A stretch of DNA of 5,936 nt from Candidatus Woesearchaeota archaeon. GTDB lineage: Archaea; Nanobdellota; Nanobdellia; Woesearchaeales; GW2011-AR15. The stretch covers positions 1 through 5,936 of the forward strand of contig JAFGSP010000007.1 in assembly GCA_016934775.1 (NCBI GenBank), in the 5' to 3' direction. Shown here piece by piece: positions 1 through 4,850 of the stretch. The notes beneath the pieces are model-generated. The model was not told the DNA's origin. It did no database searches and saw nothing but the letters and a program-made list of their open reading frames with translations. The translations under genes and the position numbers were made by a program. How positions within the stretch are numbered: position 1 is the stretch's first letter; every line of letters begins with the position of its first letter.

Positions 1-80
1 ATAATCACCTTGCAAAAAAAGCGCAGAGGATTGAATATCTTAAAGACGGCGTAGTTGTCTCAAAATCAAAGATATTATAA
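1..80 (+). CDS. ABC transporter ATP-binding subunit, C-terminal end only (MacB/LolD-like)
   Basis: Partial gene cut by the window start; the reading frame has its first whole codon at base 3 and stops with TAA at 78-80. The 25 visible residues read NHLAKKAQRIEYLKDGVVVS followed by KSKIL. They match the end of LolD/MacB-class ATPases, where the H-loop 'TH-D-x-x-LA--A-RI--L-DG-I/V' closes the nucleotide-binding domain. By that spacing the H-loop histidine lies just upstream of base 1, so the visible His is not the catalytic one. The protein would be cytoplasmic and power the transporter by ATP hydrolysis. The two MacB-type permeases downstream, which lack an ATPase domain of their own, strongly support the call. 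Only the tail is visible, so Walker A, signature and Walker B motifs cannot be checked. Confidence 0.72.
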   Translation, partial: NHLAKKAQRIEYLKDGVVVSKSKIL

Positions 81-93
81 TATTAACACAATA

Positions 94-109
94 TAGATTA
101 ACTAATCTA
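94..109. repeat. 7-bp inverted repeat upstream of the surface-protein gene
   Basis: TAGATTA (94-100) and TAATCTA (103-109) are exact reverse complements separated by AC. The repeat sits in the 45-base gap after the ATPase stop, immediately before the Shine-Dalgarno site. A two-base spacer is too tight for a stable RNA hairpin, so if functional it is more likely a dimeric protein-binding site. An AT-rich TATA-like stretch (72-85) lies about 25 bases upstream, which would put a start site inside this repeat. AT-rich repeats of this length also occur by chance. Confidence 0.3.
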
Positions 110-110
110 C

Positions 111-119
111 AAAGGAGGT
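111..119 (+). promoter_or_regulatory. strong Shine-Dalgarno site for the surface-protein gene
   Basis: AAAGGAGGT, a near-perfect complement of the 16S rRNA 3' end, stands six bases before the ATG at 126. It fixes that start codon. It is the strongest ribosome binding site in the window, suggesting this protein is made in larger amounts than the permeases that follow. Confidence 0.85.
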
Positions 120-125
120 AAAAAA

Positions 126-1403
126 ATGAGAAAACAGATTGTATTTATCGGAATTATGCTGATACTGGTTATTGTTGGGGTTCGGGCTATAGATGCGCCT
201 GAAATAGAGGTCACTTTGCTGAACCAGGATCCTGATCCTGTCGGCCCTGGAGAATATGTTGAGATGAGATTCTCTATAAGCAACAGCAAACAGGGAACCT
301 TAGCTGAAGATTTCCAGGTAATGTTGGATACTAAATATCCTTTTTCCCTTGATTCAGGAGAAGAAGTCCTAAGATCTCTTGGCGATCTACCTGCTCTTGG
401 CGCAACAAAAAATGTAATAGTTGTCAAATACAGAGTCAGGGTTGATGATAATGCAGTTGAGGGCACAAATAATATTAGGCTTAACTACAAGTATAGGGGG
501 ATCGATTGGGTAGGAGTTGAATTTGATGTCAATGTACAGACATTGGATGCTAATCTGGCAATTGTTTCTGTAGAAACTCTTCCTGAAAAGATCAAGCCTG
601 GTGAAGAAGCCAAAATAAACATTAAAGTCAAGAACATGGCTGATTCCACCCTCAAAGATGTCACAATGAAACTTGATTTGACTTTTTCATATGTGTTGAG
701 CCAGGTCTCTGCCTTGACAGCCACTGATTCAGTTGCAGCATTTAATGCATTGCCTTTTGCTCCGCTCGGGAGTGCAACAGAACAGAAGATATTCAGTCTC
801 GGGCCTGGCCAGGAATATGAGTTCTCATATGACTTGATTGCATTTTCAGATGCAGAATCAAAGATATATAAAGTTCCTGTACAGCTGTCCTATTATGATG
901 AGCTCCAGACACAATATACAAAGAATGATGTCATAGGACTGATTGTAGGGACTCAGCCTGACATGAGCGTCGTCATAGATGAGACAGACATCTATGTGGG
1001 CAAGCGATCAGGCACAGTAACTGTGAAATTCATCAACAAGGGGTTTTCAGATATAAAGTTCCTGGATGTGACGCTTGCTAAGAGCGATGCCTTCGAAACA
1101 ATATGCTGTGATGAGATTTACATAGGGAATGTTGACAGCGACGATTATGAGACAGCGGATTTCAAGATATATCTCAATGAGAACGGCAAAGCTGAAAAGA
1201 AAATCCCTTTCAAGGTCGTGACTGAATACAGGGATGCTAACAATAATATTTACAGGGATGAGCATGACCTGGAACTGAATATAATGAGTCCGGCAAAATT
1301 AGGGATGCAGACCAGTTCAGGAGGATTCTTCTGGGTTGTTCTTCTGATTATCGCAGTCGTTGTCGGGATCTGGTATTTCAGAAGACGGAAGAAAAAGAAA
1401 TAA
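126..1403 (+). CDS. Secreted, membrane-anchored COG1361-type protein with CARDB/NEW3-like repeats
   Basis: A 425-residue protein on the outer face of the membrane. Residues 1-21 form a signal peptide (MRKQ, hydrophobic stretch, probable cleavage after VRA). Three Ig-like beta-sandwich modules of CARDB/NEW3 type can be read, starting near residues 25 (ending the first with FDVNVQTLDA), 143 (IKPGEEAKINIKVKN, the typical 'pG--v-i-v-V-N' strand pattern) and 279 (VTVKFINKG). Residues about 400-418 are a transmembrane helix, followed by RRRKKKK, a stop-transfer tail in the cytoplasm. The architecture is that of archaeal COG1361 'S-layer-like' proteins, which often neighbour MacB-type ABC genes. It lies between the ATPase and the permeases, so an adaptor or substrate-presenting role is plausible but inferred. 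There is one vicinal cysteine pair (327-328). The start is set by the Shine-Dalgarno site at 111-119. Confidence 0.85.
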   Translation: MRKQIVFIGIMLILVIVGVRAIDAPEIEVTLLNQDPDPVGPGEYVEMRFSISNSKQGTLAEDFQVMLDTKYPFSLDSGEEVLRSLGDLPALGATKNVIVVKYRVRVDDNAVEGTNNIRLNYKYRGIDWVGVEFDVNVQTLDANLAIVSVETLPEKIKPGEEAKINIKVKNMADSTLKDVTMKLDLTFSYVLSQVSALTATDSVAAFNALPFAPLGSATEQKIFSLGPGQEYEFSYDLIAFSDAESKIYKVPVQLSYYDELQTQYTKNDVIGLIVGTQPDMSVVIDETDIYVGKRSGTVTVKFINKGFSDIKFLDVTLAKSDAFETICCDEIYIGNVDSDDYETADFKIYLNENGKAEKKIPFKVVTEYRDANNNIYRDEHDLELNIMSPAKLGMQTSSGGFFWVVLLIIAVVVGIWYFRRRKKKK

Positions 1404-1416
1404 TTTTTTTCTTTTT
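1392..1416 (+). terminator. A/T-only hairpin with T-rich arm between surface protein and permease 1
   Basis: AAAAAGAAA (1392-1400) can pair exactly with TTTCTTTTT (1408-1416) around a seven-base loop containing the surface-protein stop codon. The T-rich stretch 1404-1416 resembles archaeal intrinsic terminators, which need only a T tract. The permease ATG is four bases further on, so this may cause partial termination or hinder ribosome loading and so lower permease output relative to the surface protein. The stem has one G-C pair and is weak, and the A-rich arm is also simply the lysine-rich tail codons. Confidence 0.35.
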
Positions 1417-1419
1417 ACA

Positions 1420-2640
1420 ATGATAATAGAGTATCTCCGGCTTTCGCTGAATAATTTGGGCCAGAGAAAAGTAAGAAGCTGGCTCACTATGATTGGCATA
1501 TTTATAGGAATAGCCGCAGTTGTTTCTCTCATTGGTCTCGGAGAAGGTCTCAGGACAGCAATCACCTCCCAATTCGGGTTTCTTGGCACGGACGTCCTTA
1601 GTGTGCAGGCATCAGGGATAGGCTACGCCGGTCCTCCGGGTTCAGGCGTGGTAGAGCCGTTAGAAGATACTTTGGCAGCAAAGATAAAAAAGATTCCTGG
1701 AGTAAAGACAGCTTTCAACAGGTATATAGTTTCAGGAACAATGAGTTTCAATGGGAAACAAGGCATTGGATTTGCCGTCAATCTTCCAGGAGGGGAAGAC
1801 AGAAAAATCCTGATAAGGATGATGAACATCAAGACAGAGGCAGGGAGGCTGCTTAAAGATACAGATAGAGGAAAAGTCATGCTTGGGAATAGTTTTTTGG
1901 AAGAGGGCCATTTCGGTAAGCCGATACTTCCAGGCAGCACTGTGTTGTTGAATAATAAGGCGTTTGAAGTTGTCGGGATCCTTGAAAAAAAAGGGAATCT
2001 CATGATGGATGGGGCAGTATTAGTAAACGATGAGGACCTTTTCGATATTTCTGAAGATGACGGCACTACAGATATAATAGCAGTGATAGTCGAGAACGAG
2101 AACAAGATAGCAGAAGTCAAAGAAGATGTAGAAAAATTCCTGAGGAAAGAGAGAGGCGTGAAAGAGGGTGAGGAGAATTTTGAAGTCTCAAGCCCGCAGC
2201 AGATTCTTGATTCTCTTAACTCGAGCTTGTTTGCTGTCCAGCTTTTTGTATATATTATTGCGGGGATTTCACTGGCAGTTGGCGGTGTAGGCATCATGAA
2301 TACAATGTATACAGCAGTACTTGAACGAAGGAAAGAGATCGGAATAATGAAGGCAATAGGCGCAAGAAACTCAGCGATATTTTATCTGTTTTTCATAGAA
2401 TCAGGATTTTTAGGCATGGTCGGAGGCATAATAGGAATAACTTTGGGCATGATATTTGCTTACGGGCTTGCAGCAATAGGCAGATTAGTGTTGGGAGGTG
2501 AGCTTATCCAGGCGACAATAAGCCCTTACCTTATCTTTGGCGCATTAGCATTTTCATTTGGTCTCGGAACCTTTTTTGGCGTGCTTCCTGCACTCCAGGC
2601 ATCAAAGCTGCATCCAGTGGATGCCCTACGTTCAAAATAA
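1420..2640 (+). CDS. MacB/FtsX-type ABC transporter permease 1
   Basis: A 406-residue membrane permease of the MacB/LolCE superfamily, with no fused ATPase. It starts MIIEYLRLSL, a cytoplasmic amphipathic helix typical of the family. TM1 is about residues 21-41, followed by a long extracytoplasmic MacB_PCD-like domain (about 42-270). The FtsX domain has TM2 about 271-297, TM3 about 317-350 and TM4 about 368-390. Hallmarks are the coupling region LERRKEIGIMKAIGARNSAI (301-320) and the C-terminal KLHPVDALRSK. An ATG 60 bases upstream in frame would add a polar stretch within the preceding gene, so 1420 is preferred. That start gives a length and N-terminus matching permease 2. No Shine-Dalgarno site precedes it; coupling to the gene ending 16 bases upstream is likely. 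MacB-like systems transduce ATP-driven motion to extracytoplasmic substrates such as lipoproteins, peptides or drugs; the substrate here is unknown. Confidence 0.9.
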   Translation: MIIEYLRLSLNNLGQRKVRSWLTMIGIFIGIAAVVSLIGLGEGLRTAITSQFGFLGTDVLSVQASGIGYAGPPGSGVVEPLEDTLAAKIKKIPGVKTAFNRYIVSGTMSFNGKQGIGFAVNLPGGEDRKILIRMMNIKTEAGRLLKDTDRGKVMLGNSFLEEGHFGKPILPGSTVLLNNKAFEVVGILEKKGNLMMDGAVLVNDEDLFDISEDDGTTDIIAVIVENENKIAEVKEDVEKFLRKERGVKEGEENFEVSSPQQILDSLNSSLFAVQLFVYIIAGISLAVGGVGIMNTMYTAVLERRKEIGIMKAIGARNSAIFYLFFIESGFLGMVGGIIGITLGMIFAYGLAAIGRLVLGGELIQATISPYLIFGALAFSFGLGTFFGVLPALQASKLHPVDALRSK

Positions 2641-2647
2641 ACTACTA

Positions 2648-2669
2648 GATGATATGATGGATGATATGA
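2648..2669 (+). repeat. direct repeat GATGATATGA x2 in the inter-permease gap
   Basis: GATGATATGA occurs at 2648-2657 and 2660-2669, separated by two bases, filling most of the 30-base gap between the permeases. The repeat supplies several ATGs just before the true start at 2671. One frame, ATG at 2654, reads MMDDMR and stops with TGA at 2672-2674, overlapping the permease 2 ATG as ATGA. This may be a tiny coupling frame or just a by-product of the repeat. Confidence 0.5.
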
Positions 2670-2670
2670 G

Positions 2671-3879
2671 ATGATAGGACAGATCAATTACGCAGTGCAG
2701 AACCTTCTCCATAGGAAGACGAGGAGCTGGCTGACTATCCTCTCAATCCTTATGGGAATTACAGCGATATACGCTATATTGAGCTTCGGGTACGGGATCC
2801 AGGATTACATGGATACTCTCGCGGAAGAGGCCGGCGCTGACAAATTGTATGTTCAGGCAAGGAGCATAGGCGCGCCAGGCACAGATGACACTTTTTCTAT
2901 CAGCAAGGATGAATTTGAGTATATCAGCAAGATAAAGGGTGTCAATGAGATCGCGCCCATGTATATGAAAATAGGGGAGATTGAGCATAAGGGGGAAAAG
3001 ATATTCAACTGGCTTCTCGGCTATGACCCTAAAGATTATGAATTTCTGTTTGAATCTTTTACAGCAGACGTAGAGCGCGGCCGGCCTCTGAAAAAAGGAG
3101 ACACCTACAAATTGCTCCTGGGCTATAATTATCAGGTGGCAGATGAAATATTCAAAAAGCCCGTAAACCTTGGGGATAAGCTTCTTCTTAACGGAGTCAC
3201 TTTTGAGGTTGTAGGTTTTGTCAGCAAGATAGGCAATCCCAGCGATGACGGCAACATCTATATCTCTCTTGAAGCGACAGAATTATTGTATCCCGGCGCT
3301 AAGGATAAATATGCTATGGTACTTTTAAGTTCTGATAAGACAACCACGCCAAAGGACCTTGCAGACAGGATAATGGAAAAACTAAGGAAATACAAAGGCC
3401 AGGAAGAAGGGAATGAAGACTTCTATGTGCAGACATTCGAGGATATAATACAGACCTTTGGCACAATTATCAATGTCCTAAACGGTGTGCTTGTCCTGAT
3501 AGCATTCATCTCTCTTATAGTCGCCTTTGTAAACATAATGAACACAATGTACACCTCGGTACTCGAGAGGACAAATGAGATTGGCGTCATGAAGGCAATA
3601 GGCGCCAGGAATAGCGATATACTGTTTATTTTTGTTTTTGAGTCAGGGCTTCTTGGGCTTATAGGTGGTATGTTAGGAATTGTTGCTGGTTATTTTGTTG
3701 CTTCTTTTGGCGGTATGATAGCAGCAGCTTCTGGATATACCATGCTTAAACCTGTTTTTCCTATTGGGTTGACAATTGCATGTGCAGTATTCGCATTTAT
3801 TACAGGCGCATTGGCAGGATTGCTTCCTGCCAGGAGAGCGTCCAAGCTTAATCCAATAGATGCATTAAGGTATGAGTAA
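2671..3879 (+). CDS. MacB/FtsX-type ABC transporter permease 2
   Basis: A 402-residue paralogue of permease 1 and its likely heterodimer partner. The order is the same: N-terminal amphipathic segment (MIGQINYAVQNLLHRKTRSW), TM1 about 20-40, extracytoplasmic MacB_PCD-like domain about 41-265, then an FtsX domain with TM2 about 268-293, TM3 about 316-352 and TM4 about 363-385. The coupling region LERTNEIGVMKAIGARNSDI (298-317) and the terminal LPARRASKLNPIDALR (385-400) are textbook family signatures. The NIMNTMYTSVLER stretch closely matches permease 1, and 17 bases are identical between the genes (2347-2363 and 3589-3605), while the external domains differ much more. That pattern fits an old duplication with conserved ATPase contacts and specialised outer faces. 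The start is the only ATG in this frame after the in-frame stop at 2662-2664 that keeps the N-terminal helix. No clear Shine-Dalgarno site is present. Confidence 0.9.
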   Translation: MIGQINYAVQNLLHRKTRSWLTILSILMGITAIYAILSFGYGIQDYMDTLAEEAGADKLYVQARSIGAPGTDDTFSISKDEFEYISKIKGVNEIAPMYMKIGEIEHKGEKIFNWLLGYDPKDYEFLFESFTADVERGRPLKKGDTYKLLLGYNYQVADEIFKKPVNLGDKLLLNGVTFEVVGFVSKIGNPSDDGNIYISLEATELLYPGAKDKYAMVLLSSDKTTTPKDLADRIMEKLRKYKGQEEGNEDFYVQTFEDIIQTFGTIINVLNGVLVLIAFISLIVAFVNIMNTMYTSVLERTNEIGVMKAIGARNSDILFIFVFESGLLGLIGGMLGIVAGYFVASFGGMIAAASGYTMLKPVFPIGLTIACAVFAFITGALAGLLPARRASKLNPIDALRYE

Positions 3880-3881
3880 AC

Positions 3882-3886
3882 AAAGG
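3882..3886 (+). promoter_or_regulatory. weak Shine-Dalgarno site for the transglutaminase-like gene
   Basis: AAAGG lies seven bases before the ATG at 3894 and starts only two bases after the permease 2 stop codon. It supports this start and co-translation with the transporter operon. Confidence 0.45.
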
Positions 3887-3893
3887 CCATAAG

Positions 3894-4529
3894 ATGGAGA
3901 CAATTTTCAGGAACCTGTCAAAACAAGAGCTCTCGAAAATAAAAAAGCTTTACAGGCCACACAAGATTCAGGAATTTATTGATTCCTTGGGATATAATAC
4001 AGGGAAAAGGCTATCTGTCCTGAGAGTCCTTAGGGAAAGGAAGGCAGACTGCCTGGAAGCAGCAGTATTCGCATCAGCTGTGCTGCAATATCACAAAATT
4101 GAAAATTTTCTCATAAGCCTGGAGTCTGTGAGGGATGAGGATCATGTGCTGTGCATCTACAAGATAAAGAAAAGATACGGGTCGCTGGCGCAAAGCAAAT
4201 TCCTCGGATTAAAAGGGAGAAGCCCTGTATACAGTTCTGTCAGGGAGCTTGTCATGAGCTATTTTGAGCATTATTTCAATTTCTTTGGAGAATTAACCTT
4301 GAAGAAATATTCAGAACCTTTTTTTCTTGATAAATTAAACAAAGATTGGGTCAGCAATGATAAGGTGATGTATATAATCGAAAAAGAGCTTTGTAATATG
4401 CCTCATATAAGGATTATAGAAGATAATCCAGATCTTCCAAGAGTCGGAAAAGAAAGATTTGCCAGAGAGATACTTGTCAGGCCAAAAAATATCCGCATTG
4501 GAAGACAATACCAATGCCTGGAAAAATAG
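3894..4529 (+). CDS. Transglutaminase-like Cys/His protein, cytoplasmic, function unknown
   Basis: A 211-residue soluble protein with no signal peptide or membrane segment. Residues 51-65 (ADCLEAAVFASAVLQ) match the nucleophile helix of transglutaminase-like folds, with Cys53 at its N-terminus and small hydrophobic residues behind it. Residues 81-90 (DEDHVLCIYK) give the His strand (His84). It continues YGSLAQSKFLGLKGRSPVYS and then SVRELVMSYFEHYFNFFGELTLKKYSEP. From memory this resembles a family of small, mostly 'hypothetical' transglutaminase-like proteins found in bacteria and archaea, with motifs like 'AKSN--GL--R-PVY-SLRELAMSYF--Y'. The third catalytic residue (normally Asp or Asn) is not evident. 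The gene starts 14 bases after permease 2, so it is probably in the same operon; it could be a peptidase, amidase or transferase acting on something linked to the transporter, but that is inference. A weak AAAGG site supports the start. Confidence 0.65.
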   Translation: METIFRNLSKQELSKIKKLYRPHKIQEFIDSLGYNTGKRLSVLRVLRERKADCLEAAVFASAVLQYHKIENFLISLESVRDEDHVLCIYKIKKRYGSLAQSKFLGLKGRSPVYSSVRELVMSYFEHYFNFFGELTLKKYSEPFFLDKLNKDWVSNDKVMYIIEKELCNMPHIRIIEDNPDLPRVGKERFAREILVRPKNIRIGRQYQCLEK

Positions 4530-4536
4530 GCATTTT
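4513..4536 (+). terminator. hairpin overlapping the stop of the transglutaminase-like gene
   Basis: AATGCCT (4513-4519) pairs exactly with AGGCATT (4528-4534) around an eight-base loop that holds the first base of the TAG stop codon; the right arm runs into a short TTTT (4533-4536). It is at the right place to end the transporter operon or protect its 3' end. The T run is short, so termination strength is doubtful. Confidence 0.4.
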
Positions 4537-4570
4537 AGTCTGAAAATCAAGAGAAACAAAGCCAAAATAT

Positions 4571-4585
4571 GGAAATCTTTTTAAA
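4571..4585 (+). promoter_or_regulatory. archaeal promoter (BRE plus TATA box) for the zinc-ribbon gene
   Basis: A purine-rich GGAAAT (4571-4576), acceptable as a TFB recognition element, is followed by the TATA box TTTTTAAA (4578-4585). A start site about 25 bases downstream, near 4606-4610, would give a leader of roughly 25 bases including the GGAGGT at 4617-4622. It separates this gene from the upstream operon. Confidence 0.68.
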
Positions 4586-4616
4586 CTTCATCGACTTTAG
4601 CATCTTCAAGTTAAAC

Positions 4617-4622
4617 GGAGGT
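4617..4622 (+). promoter_or_regulatory. Shine-Dalgarno site for the zinc-ribbon gene
   Basis: GGAGGT stands nine bases before the ATG at 4632 and decides that start for a gene short enough to be missed by length filters. Confidence 0.8.
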
Positions 4623-4631
4623 TGAATCAAA

Positions 4632-4787
4632 ATGACAGAAGCATATTGTGTTAAATGCAAAGCAAAAAGAGAGATGAAGGACGAACAGGAAGTTACTATG
4701 AAAGGTAAGGGCGGAGACAGGAAAGCTATGAAAGGCGTCTGCCCGGTTTGCGGAACAGGAATGTACAGGATTTTAGGAAAAGCATAA
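4632..4787 (+). CDS. DUF5679-type zinc-ribbon protein (51 aa)
   Basis: A complete 51-residue protein beginning MTEAYCVKCKAKREMKD. Two cysteine knuckles, Cys6-x2-Cys9 (CVKC) and Cys37-x2-Cys40 (CPVC), form a four-cysteine zinc ribbon separated by a basic stretch rich in Lys and Gly (KGKGGDRKAMKG). The order and spacing match the short archaeal and bacterial family annotated DUF5679, which reads AYCVKCK-K-EM near the start and G-CP-CG--M-RI near the end. Members are usually 45-60 residues, so this one is full length. The basic surface suggests nucleic acid or ribosome association, but no function is known to me. It has its own promoter (4571-4585) and a good ribosome binding site, and a T-rich terminator follows seven bases after the stop, so it is probably a single-gene transcript. 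Confidence 0.87.
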   Translation: MTEAYCVKCKAKREMKDEQEVTMKGKGGDRKAMKGVCPVCGTGMYRILGKA

Positions 4788-4793
4788 ATTAAA

Positions 4794-4806
4794 TTTTTTA
4801 TTTTTT
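4794..4806 (+). terminator. T-rich terminator after the zinc-ribbon gene
   Basis: TTTTTTATTTTTT follows the stop codon by six bases. Runs of T on the coding strand are sufficient for archaeal RNA polymerase termination, and a new promoter begins just downstream, so a transcript end here makes sense. Confidence 0.65.
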
Positions 4807-4814
4807 CCTGTCGA

Positions 4815-4826
4815 TATATTTAAATA
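4815..4826 (+). promoter_or_regulatory. archaeal promoter for a probably leaderless transcript
   Basis: TATATTTAAATA with core TTTAAATA (4819-4826). Counting about 25 bases from the centre of the core puts transcription start near 4847-4851, essentially at the ATG of the next gene. There is no Shine-Dalgarno-like sequence between 4827 and 4850. Together these indicate a leaderless mRNA. Confidence 0.7.
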
Positions 4827-4850
4827 CTATCTATTCTAGATTATTTCATT

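Noticed and set aside
1360..1419. Upstream in-frame ATG that would lengthen permease 1 by 20 residues inside the surface-protein gene
   Set aside because: The added residues are polar and unlike MacB-family N-termini, overlap the membrane anchor codons of the previous gene, and have no ribosome binding site. Starting at 1420 matches permease 2 closely.
1623..2297. Long minus-strand open frame (224 codons) opposite permease 1
   Set aside because: It lies wholly within a gene with clear family motifs on the other strand, and its product is a Ser/Pro/Ile-rich sequence typical of antisense translation of a membrane protein gene.
2347..3605. Identical 17-base segment in both permease genes as a possible recombination or mobile-element repeat
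   Set aside because: It encodes the conserved MKAIGA coupling motif in the same frame in both proteins, so shared ancestry and constraint explain it.
4335..4565. Minus-strand open frame covering the end of the transglutaminase-like gene and part of the gap
   Set aside because: Most of it is antisense to a better supported gene, and the upstream side on the minus strand lacks a Shine-Dalgarno site or a clear TATA box.
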